Assembly: GCF_024763615.1 (NCBI RefSeq)
Contig: NC_077222.1
Coordinates: forward strand, 12,524,001-12,588,000
Source of the DNA: Phlebotomus papatasi
Taxonomy: Eukaryota; Arthropoda; Insecta; Diptera; Psychodidae
Length of the DNA: 64,000 nucleotides
Direction: 5' to 3'
In this document: piece by piece, positions 31,979-42,721 of the stretch
Layout of the letters: each line of letters begins with the position of its first letter
How positions within the stretch are numbered: position 1 is the first letter of the stretch
The notes under the pieces: model-generated
Database searches by the model: none
What the model was told of the DNA's origin: nothing
The model's input: the letters and a program-made list of their open reading frames with translations, nothing else
Translations under genes and position numbers: made by a program

Positions 31979-33275
31979 CATGGAAAACAGAATGGAACTG
32001 ATCGTGTATACGTATCTAAAAAAAATCCTGGAATCAATTAGGCGGATCTTAGAAAACTCACAAATACCTCACTCCAGACCGCCCGGAGGGTGATTCTTCG
32101 ATTCTTCGACAGTAAAACCAAGAAACCTGGATTTGAAAAAAAATCAGGGTATTGGAAATCGAGATTTGGAGAAAAAGGTAATCATGCAGTACTTCGACAT
32201 CTATGAGGGATATGGCTAAAAAACTTAAATGTTCTCCCATTCTTGTGCACAAAATTAAACAGAGGAATGGACTGAAGACTTTTAAAGCTCAAGCAGCCCC
32301 TCGTCGCACGGATGCACAAAGTCAGTGAGCTAAAACACGAGCTCGAAGGCTGCATGATAAGATGATGTCTGGCTTTAGTGGGTGCATCTTGATGGATGAT
32401 AAAACATATGTAAAAGGAGACTTCAAACACTTACCATGATAGCAAAATTACACCGCAAAGTCTCGCACATGATGTAAGAAAAAGTACAAAAATACAAAAA
32501 TTATGAAAAGTTTCCAAAAAAAAAAAATGGTTTGGATGGCGATCTGCTCATGTGGACGTCAGAGCAAGGCGTTCTTCATACAGGGCAACATGAACTTGTC
32601 CATTTACATCACGGAGTGCCTCCAAAATGTCTGTTGCCTCTGTACAGATGCCATGACATAATCCCGATCTTCTGGCCAGATTTGGCGTCGTACCATTACT
32701 CAAAAGCAACCAAAGAATCGCACGAGGATAACGACGTTCGTTATGTAGGAGATGAATCCGCCAAACACTCGAAATCTCCGTCCAGTTGACACATATTGGG
32801 CTATTCTATGGGGACACTTCCGGTAATCGCCAGTGGAAATTTATTTCACCTCAAGAAGGAAAACAAATTTTCTGTCTTGCCCAGAGCTTTCGGTCCGGAT
32901 GTAGACCTTCTTCAGTGGTCGACTAGACTTCGAACTTCAGGAAATCAAAAAACATAGTCTAGTCGACCACTGAAGAAGGTCCACATCCGGACCGAAAGCT
33001 CTGGGCAAGACAGAAAATTTGTTTTTCTTTTTGAGGTGAAATAAATTTTCACTGGCGATTACCGGAGGTGTCCTCATGGGATATCCAATACGCCAGCTCA
33101 TTATCCAACATATTGGGCTAATATCAGATACGATCTGAAGAAGAAGGCTAAACGCGTCGAGAACATCGAGGACTTCAAGAAAAAATAGAATGAAACAACC
33201 AAGAACCGCGGTGATGATCTTGTACAGACCTTGATGGGAGGACTCAAGAAGAAGATTCAAGATTTCGCCAATTAA
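31979..33275 (+). pseudogene. Tc1/mariner transposase with D37-type catalytic spacing, broken
   Basis: Starts ATG at 31979 (MENRMELIVYTY) and ends at TAA 33273-33275. Frames are broken by several indels and stops. Visible pieces in order: SMRDMAKKLKCS helix-turn-helix region (about 32202-32238), GCILMDDKTYVKGDF with the first catalytic Asp (about 32395-32400), WMAICSCGRQSKAFF, FWPDLASYHY with the second Asp at 32679-32681, and RPVDTYWA with the third acidic residue (Asp) at 32788-32790. Counting between the last two, allowing for one frameshift, gives about 37 residues, as in D37 families known from insects. A hairpin element splits the C terminus between TYWA and IRYDLKKKAKR. Confidence 0.85.
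32804..33107. mobile_element. About 300-bp near-perfect hairpin element inside the transposase
   Basis: Two inverted arms (about 32806-32938 and 32953-33085) pair almost completely, from GGACAC near the ends to AGTCTAGTCGACCACTGAAG at the loop. The 13-mer ACATATTGGGCTA occurs at 32791-32803 and again at 33108-33120, consistent with a long target duplication that repeats coding sequence TYWA. A one-arm relative is at 49911-49995. Each arm carries CTGAAGA-AGGTC...GGACC-GAAA, resembling a hammerhead ribozyme core. Confidence 0.75.
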
Positions 33276-33709
33276 ATACTTGAATAAAAAACTAATATAT
33301 CTAATAAATCTACAGTGAATTAAAGTTTCAAAAAATATTTTTCTTTTTTTTTAATATTATATAGACTTCATTCTTAAAGCATTATTCTTGGGTACAATCT
33401 TATCGTGGACACGCTTTATTGCTCACATTAAATGATTTTTATTCACTTTTATTTCAGAAATCAAATTATTAGACTATTGCAGAAAGTAAATAAAGCAGAT
33501 TTGACAACTGAGAATCTATGAAGTAGTTGAAAAGCAATGGCGATAGGTGGTGAATCAATTTGAGATTATTACTACTTTCCATGACTCATTTTTATATAAA
33601 AATAATATAAAATTAAACATTAACTAACTAAATACAAATTTCATGTATTAGCCGATTGTAATTAAATGTTCATTAGACAAATTATTTATTCAAAGTTTCA
33701 TGACACTTA

Positions 33710-34137
33710 GGGTAAGTGTGCCAAATTCCGGCCAGCTTGCAATTTCGGCCACCTTTTTTGTTCCTCGAATTTCCATGAACTTTTAGATTTTACGTACTCT
33801 AGACATTATACAATGCAAAAGAACAACAAAAAATGTAGGTTCGACAAACGAGATAACGTGAAAAAGATATTGAAAGAATTCCCGAAGGGCAAGGAACTAT
33901 GAAAATGAAGGTGTCCGAAATAGGGCACCAAAGATATGTCTATATTTTTATTCATTTTAAAATGTATTAAGAATGATTTTAGAGTAAATAAAGACGGTAA
34001 ACTCTTTACAAGGTTCCAAGCAACACTCTTACAAAAGAAGGAATAAAAAAAAATCAATTTGTATTAAAAATATTACATTTCAAATTTGAGACTTTGACGC
34101 TTGCACGCAACTATGCCGAAATTTGGCACACTTACCC
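33710..34137. mobile_element. 428-bp MITE, GGGTAAGTGTGCCAAATT termini
   Basis: The left GGGTAAGTGTGCCAAATTCC is inverted at the right (AAATTTGGCACACTTACCC). TA lies on both sides. The uninterrupted sister sequence near 55523-55537 reads 'tgacacttactatttttgg', an exact empty site with one TA. Relatives are at 24841-25245 (inverted) and 21354-21965 (decayed). Confidence 0.93.
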
Positions 34138-34406
34138 TACTATATTTGGTAAGAAATATTGGATTCGATGCACTTTCTTAAAATATTCCTCTAAAAAATA
34201 CTAAAACACTTAAATTCAAAACAAAAAATAGTGATTTTCGACTCTAATAAGTAATAGCAGTAGAGATACAAATAATTTTACTGCTAATTTATTTCACAAA
34301 TAATGGAAAAATTACAATTTCAATATAAGTGACGAAAGTGGGCACTCTGGCGAGAAGTGGTGATTCCACCCTATGAACAATTTTACCAAATATTTTTTTC
34401 TGTGTA

Positions 34407-36340
34407 TGAAAAATAATCTCCGCCTTTTGAACTGTATTACCATTTAAACAAATCAAAAAATAGTTCGTTTTGATGATTGGGATCCTCGAACTGTCTTCGG
34501 TTAGAAAATATGAATGGTGTAGTAAGCGCAATTTATTCTGCTAAAAGGCCAAAAAAATGTGCACTAGACCATTAAATTTATCCTTAATTTGTGCCTATTA
34601 AATAGCACGGTTCTAAACAACTTCATAGGCGCCACAATATAAAAAATTCTAATTGCGACAAATCAATCGATATGGTATTTGCATTTTATAAATATTTTTT
34701 ATTGACGGGAGAATCTGTTTAAAATGCTAAATCTCACGCATAATTTACGCTGGTATGTCTCCATGTCGTATAATCTTTAATTTCATCGCTCAATAAAAGT
34801 CAGTTGGGGTATGTGGGTTGGGGTTCACGGGGGCAAATTTTGCCAACACCAGCAACTTTATTGCCATAAAATTTGTTCTCATATTTTTTTTTTGTGATGG
34901 GATGATGTTATGGCAATAAAATGCCTCATACAATCCTCATTCTTTCCAATCCTCCCCCGAAAAAAAAATCCCATATCATGGACAAAAGAGAGACATGGAG
35001 TAATGCAGAAGTTTTATGATATTTACAAATTTTAATCTTCACTCCTGTAGAGGATAAGGGGGAATCTCTTACCATGAAATGCAACAATCTTTAAATAGCC
35101 CATAAAATTAATAATCGCTTTGGAATTAAACTTTTGATACACTGTGCAACGTGCTGAAAACTTCCAAAACGCACCAAACAATGTCAATATAATATTTTCT
35201 TATTAATAACTCAGAGATTGGCTCAAGACCACCCAGAAAACCGCTTTGCATAAATCTCTTGGGATGTATTAATGAGGCACAGACAATGGAGAATTTCATT
35301 GGGCGTGAATTATAAATTTTATGGTGATTAAAATGATGACAAGGAGAGATCTTTCATCTGCATGAAAGGACTCTTCATCCCGAAATGTTTATGAGAAAGT
35401 TCCACCAGAACGTTTATGGCCATGAGAGTGTTTTATGCCCAAAAATTGTCATTCCCCTGGAATATTCACAAATACCAGGGAATTCAGGGTGTATATAGCA
35501 ACATCCCAAAATACCAGGAAATTCTTAAGTGTAGTTATCGCTGTAGGAAAAATCTTTTAAGAAACATAAAATATTTTCGAAATTGGATAAATATATTATA
35601 TGAAAACACATTCACATTTTAACGACTATTCAATACGTTATTTCGAAATATAAAACCAATCCTTGACCTGCTAAGAAACCCCTTGATTTCTCAAATTCTC
35701 CCCACCCCAGCCAGCCCAAAGAAAAAATTGATGTGGAAATGGGAAATTTTACGATGTATCTCCTCATATGATGCCCGGATTCCTGGATAAATGTGTTTAT
35801 ATAATATTGCCCAACAAAATAATAAAATAATGCTTACACCCATTAAATCCAGGAGGGAGGAGGGGCAGAAGCATGGTGACTCGGGCAGTGACATAAAAAG
35901 CCCTATAAAATGGAATTTAACTGGAAAGTCTGACTGATAAGGTGGTGTCGGTTTTAATGGGACTTTTCGCGAGAGCGGGGTGCTTTTGTGGTTCGGTGGC
36001 ATTAAATTAGAATGACTTGCACCGTGACGAACCGATGATTTTCGACTGGAGAATCTCATCTCGAATATGCCATATCATCATCAGTCAACTTATCGTACCA
36101 TCAGCAACTTCAACGTTTCACCTCATCATCATTCAGTGGCATGTTGCAACATCTGCACTCGCGATTTCGAGGTGAACGATGCACCATTTCTGAGGGCTGT
36201 AAAACCATGAGATGATATGCATTCCACCCTTCAATGGGTTTATGTAACCCTGAAGCTTAAAGATGAATTGTATTTGCACAGCATTGCAATGTGTTCTACT
36301 TTTAAGGATGCTATTGACAATCGGAAAAAAGTGACAAAGA
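34407..36340. other. Single-copy island, no recognised gene
   Basis: No repeats detected in 34.75-36.2 kb. A 122-codon minus frame with ATG (35691-36059, starting MRFSSRKSSVRHGASHSN) has no recognisable domain. Its Pro/Ser-rich start and hydrophobic middle could be chance. ATCATC/GATGATG clusters occur near 36075-36135. Confidence 0.4.
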
Positions 36341-36346
36341 CATATA

Positions 36347-36569
36347 AGGGAAGGCTTGCAGGCTTAGCACAGACTGTGGCTTCGAACACTTTGAACATCC
36401 ATAATTTCTTTATAATGGACCTGACAAATCAATGAAAATATATTTTAACATCTATTTAGTCTTAAGTCACGCATTTCCTGAAAATGTCAGATGAGATTAA
36501 GTAAAGAAATATATGAAAAATATGAAGTGTTCGAAGCCAAAGTGTGTGCGAAGCTTGAAAGCTTCCCAT
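36347..36569. mobile_element. MITE, GGCTT..GCACAGACTGTGGCTTCGAA family
   Basis: The left GGGAAGGCTTGCAGGCTTAG with GACTGTGGCTTCGAACACTT is inverted at the right (AGTGTTCGAAGCCAAAGTG, then GCGAAGCTTGAAAGCTTCCC). It is an uninterrupted relative of the element split at 44578-45957. TA-like flanks are present but not exact. Confidence 0.7.
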
Positions 36570-36691
36570 TACCAATTTGCCATTAAAATTACAGTTGGGA
36601 AGTGCCCTGCCTTTGAATGTGGTAACCTTTCAATATTACAATTTTTCTTTTATTTTCCAAAGCAAAAAATCTGTTATATAAATTATAGTTA

Positions 36692-36871
36692 GGGTTGAAT
36701 GAACACCTGTTCGACAGGGAACACCTATAGACACTTTTGTCAAAATGTTGGAATTTATTTAAAGTATCTAATAAAATGTAAAATGTAGAAAAATGACTAA
36801 TAAAATGTATATAATTAATCAATAGGTCCTGACACGAGTTCTTAAAGTGTCAATGGGTGTTCCTTTCGCCC
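36692..36871. mobile_element. 180-bp MITE, GGGTTGAATGAACACC termini
   Basis: The left GGGTTGAATGAACACCTGTT pairs with the right GGTGTTCCTTTCGCCC. TA on both sides (36690-36691, 36872-36873). The arms are imperfect. A similar AGGTGTTCCTTGCTGAATAG lies at about 7441-7460. Confidence 0.7.
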
Positions 36872-36929
36872 TACTACTATTGACTATTTTCTATTAACTC
36901 CAATTAATAAAATAAAATTTTTGCATTAA

Positions 36930-37446
36930 CGCTTTAACGACGAGACACTTTTTACGGACTGAAAATCAACAATAAAAATTAAACTGAGAAAACATAATCA
37001 ATGATAAGTCTTAGATCTAACCTTGGAAAGTCCAACAGAGTCTGATTCGGTGTATTTTGTGCTTCTATGAATGATAGGGACAAAAATAGCCCAACAATTT
37101 AAGTAAGTTTTCTGACAATACCAATGAATAATATTTTTCGCTTTAATGAAAAATATTACATATGAGTCTTGTAGTTTTTATTGCCAAAAGGGTTTTGCTT
37201 AAAAAAAAACTGGAAGTATAAAATATAAATAAAATCATTTATCAATTTGAGAATTTAATAATTCGCCATTTTTGAGCTTACATATATACTACATAGCAAA
37301 TAGCTAGAGACTTGCAAAATATATTCTAGATTTCTCCAACCTTCTACTTTGCAATTATGTACAAACATAAGAAATAAATAACTTTAAGTAGTCAGGAAAA
37401 ATTATTATCTTTATGGGACACCGGTGTTCCAATCGTTCTTAAAGGG
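36930..37446. mobile_element. piggyBac-like MITE, about 500 bp, copy of 60052-60552
   Basis: Flanked by TTAA (36926-36929 and 37447-37450). The left end has decayed to CGCTTTAACGACGAG. The right end is AATCGTTCTTAAAGGG. The interior matches 60052-60552 throughout (for example GGACTGAAAATCAACAATAA and GTCCAACAGAGTCTGATTCG). The subterminal palindrome ACACCGGTGTT is shared by the family. Confidence 0.88.
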
Positions 37447-37450
37447 TTAA

Positions 37451-37860
37451 GAAATAAGAAAAAAATTAAAATAGGTTTGTGCCTTGACTAATTAGGAATA
37501 TTTAATTTACAACATTTTACAACATAAAAATATCTATTATTTTAATTAACACATATAGAGTTTTCTGATCTCATTATTTTTTTATTCTTTGCCATAAATA
37601 TAGTTTTCGATCAAAACAGCAAACACGAATATGCTGGATGAAACAAATACTTAAGGTTTGTGTCTCAGCTTAAATAAAATATGGTTTGACATGAATTTCC
37701 CAACTCCTGATTACTCCTTTTTAGAATACCATTTATTTTCTTATTACATAGATCTAAAGCAAATACTTAAAAAATTCTCTTTAAATATAAATTAAATAGT
37801 CGAGACACATACTAAATAACCATAAAAATATCTATAAACTTAAATAGTAAATAGAGCTAT
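37451..37860. other. AT-rich spacer, nothing recognised
   Basis: Weak inverted similarity between TTTGTGTCTCAGCTTAAAT (about 37656) and the region near 37798 (AGTCGAGACACATA) hints at a decayed element. No gene seen. Confidence 0.35.
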
Positions 37861-37869
37861 TTTCTTTCT

Positions 37870-38205
37870 TACCGTCTAGTAGGCTACTGAGCCTAGAGGA
37901 GTTGGAGAGAGAGTCTGTCCTGACAAAGACTGTTCTAAGCCAACGGTACCAATCACTATTCAATTGGGATGGTGACTCTAAGGTGTGCTGTTACGGCTAA
38001 CTTTAGAGAGAATTATATCACCGATACATGGAGTGGTAAACGACCAATGGATTATTTCGAAAGCGTATATGAATCAGTTCGAAGCTCGATTCTGGACTTC
38101 CCGGGAATGGGCAAAAGGAACTCTACTTCAATAGACTGGCGATGGACGGTGGTTCAGCATATTCTGGTGTAGGTTAGTAGCACATATTGCTACAAACGTA
38201 ATTTT
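37870..38205 (+). repeat. R400 dispersed repeat, copy 3
   Basis: Shares GAGCCTAGAGGAGTTGGAGA, AACGGTACCAATCACTATTC and TAGCACATATTGCTACA with the copies at 28885 and (less fully) 17755. No inverted ends visible. Confidence 0.65.
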
Positions 38206-38364
38206 CTATTTATTAGACTATTTGTCATAGCACCAGTGATTTTGTATTCAGGATTTACGAAAATTCTTATATAATTTTGATTTGCTGTTGCGTCAATCTA
38301 GGCAAAATTATCTTTAACTGTTTTTTGGTACTCAAGCGACCATAACTTTGATTTTACTGAACCG

Positions 38365-38600
38365 ATTTAATGGTGCTATTGGTTCTATTTCATGAAAAAT
38401 TACATTTTTTTAGCACATTTCTCAAGTGCTCAGGTTCTCAAGTGCTTCTGCATTATCGACTATTCTTTGTGTTGGTTCCTGTCATGACTCTTTCGCGATA
38501 TTAGAACACAGAAAAGACTGGGGAAGACAGTCGAAACAGGAACCACTACTAAGAAAAGTCGATAATGCAGAAGCACTTAAGAACAGGGGAATGACGTTTC
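38365..38600. mobile_element. Hairpin element, TTCTCAAGTGCTTCTGCATTATC family, copy 1
   Basis: The left arm CTCAAGTGCTTCTGCATTAT and the right arm ATAATGCAGAAGCACTTAAG pair over about 70 bp around a GACTGGGGAAGACAGTCG-like centre. Relatives are at 50098-50240, 51236-51376 and 53699-53857. A TTTTTTAGCAC-type outer segment extends the arms in some copies. Confidence 0.8.
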
Positions 38601-39590
38601 CTATGTTTCCCATATGTTTCTAGCGTACCGAAATTTTTTTTGGGTTTTTAGTTGTTTTCTGTCAGTGTAGAATGAATTAGGAAAAAATATAAGTTCAAAA
38701 TAAAATCCAATTTAATATTGAATAGGCAACCGAAAACCCCAAATTGGCAACATACATAGTTTCGGAGATATCTCGTGAAATTTGTACGAAAATGAGAAAA
38801 AAATACACTAAAACAGGTCGCATTTTTCAGAGCTAATGTCAGCCCCCTCTTAAGAACAGTAAAGTGCTAAAAAAAACTGTCCAAGGGAAAGAATTCCTCT
38901 TTACACTTTTTATTGGAATAGCATCACAATTCTCAGCTAGAAGAAAGTTAATGTCTTTTAAATAACCATAAATTTTTTAGAACTAAAAAAAATCATAAAA
39001 CCGCTACCAGAGGCGCTGTAAAATGCTATCGAAAAATATAATTTTCAGCACCTTTCAAACAATATATTCCGATTGTCCTTCATTTTCTATTTTACATTTG
39101 ATATTATTAGCCATTATTAACTGTTAATTAGCTACAGTTCGTTTAAAGTTAGTTTTGTGTCAGATATAATTAGAATTTTGATATTTTGGGTAAAAACAAA
39201 AATCTAACAAATTTATTTTCAAGTTTCTCTTTAAATAAAGTTTTTTTAAGTATATACAGAGGAACAGTTACAGTATATTTTAGTATCACTCAGTGTGGCA
39301 CTTACTACTGACACGCGTTCTGATTTTAACCCAATAAACTTATTTCTCCATCAAAATCGCCACGTAAAACAATACGAGGGACAATTTTTACGATCTTCAA
39401 TGACTTTTCCATCTGGTGTGAGTGAATAAAATTTGAAAAGTTTATTTTAAATATTACTGCCGAAATACAGTTTGACAAGAGATGCGTGCAATTGTGAAGT
39501 TGAGGGGAAAAATTTATGGGCACATGTAAAAATTTTCAATCAAAATCCCACCCCGGTCATGGGAGAAATTGTTCACGTATCCAATATTTT
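38601..39590. other. AT-rich spacer with decayed module pieces
   Basis: CTACCAGAGGCGCTGTAAAATGC at about 39004-39026 and 'ttcggagatatctcgtg' near 38760 resemble phrases inside the 22562-24347 element. CTTAAGAACAGTAAAGTGCT near 38850 resembles the flank of the hairpin family. No gene seen. Confidence 0.4.
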
Positions 39591-40431
39591 CTCTCAGTAG
39601 TGTGTATCTTGGAGGATGGTGTGGAAAATGCGAAAGACAGAAATGACGAAGAAATGGTTTTCCTCGCTCCATAAATTCCATCATTCACTTTCTGTGCATG
39701 CGTATCATATCATGCCAAATACCATTCTTCATCTTCAGCCCGCACAGATTTTCCTCCACCAGGAGATATTTTCCATTCGACAGAGTCACTTTTGTCCCAT
39801 AGACTCCTGCCGGAATGAATCACGGGGAAAAGTGCGTGATAAAAAGTTCCCCGGAAAAGCCACCCTTCCACATTTGATATGCATTCGCGTTGGAAAATGC
39901 GAGAATGCTAACAAAAAAAAAATCTGCGGTACTATTCTCCCAGCAATTTCGTTGACAATACATAAAAACGTTCCTGAAAATAAATAAGGTGGAGGAATAA
40001 TAAAAATCATATGGCAAAATAAATAATAAAAAGAAGAATATGTGTGATATGATATCGAACACGGATTCCCATTTGCATGCATAACACGCGGAAGAAGTTG
40101 ATGGATGATGGAGAAGATGGAGCAAACTGCGGTCTAAATCCTCTCTTCAGTTCTCCCTCGACTTTAATGTAGTGAAAGTTTTCAATTATGACGTCGACTG
40201 ATTTATAACTGATAAATTTCTTATCAATTTTTTTCTGAAGGATTCTTGACTGAACGCAGGTGGAAGTAATGGTGAGAATATCGTGCAGAAAACTCAAAAT
40301 GTATTTTTAATCACAAAATTTTTGGCATTTTTGCCAACTTCCTTTTATTTTTACTTACAGAAATAGTTTTAAAAAAATAATGTCAGAAAATAAATAGCTT
40401 TTTTGGGTTTTAGATGAAGAGTCTCATTCAA
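39591..40431. other. Single-copy island, no recognised gene
   Basis: Overlapping frames of 96-123 codons lie on both strands (39616-39987 plus, 39786-40297 minus). None has a motif I recognise, and mutual overlap in three frames points to chance in GC-balanced sequence. Confidence 0.4.
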
Positions 40432-40906
40432 AATTCCGAAAACCAAAATTCAAAAGAAGTCAAAATCCCGAATATCCAGAATTCCAAAAGCCAAAATCTC
40501 GAAAGGCAAACTGAATGCCAAAATTCCGGAAACCAAAATCCCGAAAGCCAAAATCTCTAATGGTCAAAATCCTGAATGCCAAAATCTGGAAAGTAAAATC
40601 CCAAAAACGAAAATTCTGAACGTGAGAATCTCGAATGCAAAAAAAAACTAGAATATCTCAAAGTGTCATAACTACTCTCAAGATTGCACTCTCGCTTGTT
40701 GGAGGCAATAAGAAATTTTATGTGTTTTAGAAAATGATTCTACACAAAATCCTCATAATCCTCGATATAATTTTCTCAGGGTTTTTACTATAAGAGAATT
40801 TTTGGCTTTCGGGTTTTTGATTTTTAAGTATTTTGTCTCACCGGAATTTTGGCATTCAAAATTTTGGTATTTTGGAATTATGACTTTTTGGGATTTTGGC
40901 CGGCAC
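40432..40906. mobile_element. Foldback-like element C
   Basis: The left arm (40432-40650) consists of AAAATCCCGAAAGCCA-type units. The right arm (about 40795-40906) holds the inverse unit (TTTTGGCTTTCGGG). Between them is a core with TTGTTGGAGGCAATAAGAAATTTTATGTGTTTTAG-like sequence (about 40698-40735), related to the cores at 6733-6810 and 11476-11530. It has the same unit as element B but with arm lengths reversed. Confidence 0.6.
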
Positions 40907-41059
40907 CGAAAAGTAGCTACCGTAAATACAGGTCACTTTGGTCTCCAGATGTTACTTTGTGCTACAGTTATTCCTAAGCTTATCTTTAATTTTGGCACAT
41001 AATGAGGGTCTTAACTCAGCAGATATATGGTAGATTCAATCGGTGAACACCATCCTTAA

Positions 41060-41199
41060 CCCTATAAGGACGAATGAGACACCGGTGTCCCAAAAATAAA
41101 ATCTAGTTTTTGGACTATTTAGAGGACGAAATAACTTTCTATAGTCAAAAACAATGTTTTCGGTTTTTGGAACACCTGTGTCTCACTCGTCCTTATTAA
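41060..41199. mobile_element. Short piggyBac-like MITE, tandem copy 1
   Basis: TTAA at 41056-41059, then CCCTATAAGGACGAATGAGA. The right part has TCTCACTCGTCCTTA. The expected GGGTTAA is lost and the element runs directly into the next copy, sharing the TTAA at 41196-41199. Confidence 0.75.
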
Positions 41200-41341
41200 C
41201 CCTTTAAGGACGATTGGATCACCGGTGACCCAAAAATGAAATTTTTCCTACGGCCTTCTAAAAGCCATGTTTTGTTCTAAAAAGTCAGAAAAAAGTGATT
41301 TTTTCAGACCCCCAATTTTTGGACTTCTCGTCCTTAAAGGG
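41200..41341. mobile_element. Short piggyBac-like MITE, tandem copy 2
   Basis: CCCTTTAAGGACGATTGG on the left, CTCGTCCTTAAAGGG on the right, TTAA on both sides (41196-41199, 41342-41345). About 142 bp, a deletion form of the 500-bp copies. GGATCACCGGTGACCC near the left end is an inner palindrome. Confidence 0.85.
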
Positions 41342-41345
41342 TTAA

Positions 41346-41940
41346 AGAGTTAAGTGCTAGAGAATAAAGTCACCCGCACCTAGGGTCTGGTGGAATCATC
41401 ACTTACGGACATTATACATTTATAAAAACCTTGAATATATCTTAAATTTGTACCTAAAACAGATTTTGAAAAATCTTAAATGTGATTAACAATTTTGCAA
41501 TATGTCGGAATCTATTTTACTTAAAAATTCAAAATAATAGCCAGTTGTCCATAAGTCTATAACGTCTATAAATAATGATTACACCCTACAGAAAGATTTA
41601 GATAGGATTTAATTTTGGAATAGAAGAATATTATGAGTTCCGTTAATTTGATTTCCTCCACGACAACATGATGTTGTCGTATGTTGATATGTTGTTGTTG
41701 GTTGTTGATCCATCAGGAGACACTTTGAAACTCCTTAACTGTCTTGGTTACATAAGCCACCACGCGGACAAAACGAGAAATAATAATATCTTTTCTTTGG
41801 CTTTGTTTGGAAACTGATCTTCGAATGGCTTTTCTAACCCTTTTCTTACAAGAAGAATAAAAACTATACAGTTTTAAAAACCAAAAATTGAGCGGAAACG
41901 TTTGACAGATTTAAATTGAAATTCAAAATTATCTATTATG
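41346..41940. other. Spacer with short repeat fragments
   Basis: AAAGTCACCCGCACC at about 41370-41384 matches the terminal motif family of 5068-6602. GAATAGAAGAATATTATGAG and TTTTCTTTGGCTTT resemble 17248-17340. No gene. Confidence 0.4.
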
Positions 41941-41942
41941 CC

Positions 41943-42183
41943 TCTGACACACATACATATAATATCAGCAAAATTTCATGAAATCAAAATTAACTTCTTT
42001 TTCTTTCTCAAAAGAGATGCATAAGCGTAGCTGATTCTTTCGGACACAAAATTGGTTTGAATTAAATTAAATTTAGTGTGATGTTGAAAAGAAGAAGAAG
42101 AGTACGAAAGAGTAGGATAGATAAATGCAGAACTTTTGAAAAAGAATGCTATGTAAATTTTGACATTATGAACTTCTAAATGA
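41943..42183. mobile_element. CTCCGGCACACC-family element, decayed copy
   Basis: Contains AAAATTTCATGAAATCAAAA, a middle GAAGAAGAAGAGTACGAAAG as in 13460-13710, and an inverted right part (TTTTGACATTATGAA). The terminal CTCTGACACACA is degenerate. Confidence 0.6.
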
Positions 42184-42369
42184 AAATTAGTCAATACATA
42201 ACTAAAAAGAAAATCGTAAGTTGTAAGTACATAAAAGTAGTTACAATAGTCTTAGAAAATAAAAAAATGAGTTATCCAACCGTATTGACATTTTTGGTTT
42301 AATTTAATGTGTTGTGCGATTACTTTTTTTTGTTTTTCAATTATCAAAATCTAATTTATTGAAAATTGA

Positions 42370-42590
42370 TTCCTTTGTCTCTTCAGTATAATCCTATATC
42401 TCTCCCTCTTCTAACGTTTTGTAAAAGTCGGTTTTGTACTCAAACCTAAATTAATTTTCTTATGATGTTTACGTAATGAAGAAGAGTGCAAAAGAGTGAG
42501 ATAGATATTTGTTTTAAATTAGTGAAAGAAAGAGATGGACGAAATTTTCCTGATCTAAAAGTTACGCTGCTGGTATAATATTGATGATCT
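42370..42590. mobile_element. CTCCGGCACACC-family element, strongly decayed copy
   Basis: GAAGAAGAGTGCAAAAGAGTGAGATAG and a right end CTGATCTAAAAGTTACGC (about 42561-42578) follow the family order. The left part is weak. Confidence 0.45.
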
Positions 42591-42721
42591 TGAATAATTA
42601 AAAATGTTTATCTTTTTAATTGACATCTTGTATCTCAGAGAAAATGAAATTATGCTCTATTTTTTTTTTCAACAGAAATTTGCAGGAATGATTCACTATT
42701 CATAATGGTGCTCTCATGTGT

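Larger units (their letters stand above)
31827..33416 (+). mobile_element. Tc1/mariner-superfamily transposon relic
   Basis: The termini AATCGTGTCCACACTAAGAT and (inverted) ATCTTATCGTGGACACGCTT are flanked by TA duplications (31825-31826, 33417-33418). The copy at 54851-55762 shows the unoccupied site. It is about 1590 bp including a 304-bp secondary insertion; without it, about 1290 bp is the usual size of an autonomous Tc1/mariner element. It carries the transposase pseudogene below. Confidence 0.88.
31485..34371. mobile_element. GGGTGGAGTAACCAC element, interrupted twice
   Basis: The left GGGTGGAGTAACCACTTATC and the right GGTGATTCCACCC are inverted termini with TA outside. The parts 31485-31826, 33419-33709 and 34140-34371 follow 54851-55762 in order, so the uninterrupted copy there gives the ancestral layout. 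The two interruptions are the mariner relic (31827-33416) and the MITE (33710-34137). Confidence 0.88.
31111..34404. mobile_element. CACTGAAAAAAAT foldback MITE holding a nested insertion stack
   Basis: The left end CACTGAAAAAAATATTTTGT is inverted at the far right (CCAAATATTTTTTTCTGTG, ending 34404), with TA on both sides (31109-31110, 34405-34406). Interior arms around 31180-31300 and 31330-31430 pair via ACAAACTTTTAC/GTAAAAGTTTGT and TGATCAC phrases. The element is cut at 31484 by the 31485-34371 insertion. Without it the element would be about 400 bp. It is the outermost and oldest layer here. Confidence 0.8.

Noticed and set aside
32532..32789. 85-codon plus frame starting MDGDLLMW as a separate gene
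   Set aside because: It is a segment of the broken Tc1/mariner transposase read partly out of frame; annotated within the pseudogene.
35691..36059. 122-codon minus-strand ATG frame
   Set aside because: No recognisable domain or splice context. Length is not exceptional for a GC-balanced island; mentioned only in the island entry.
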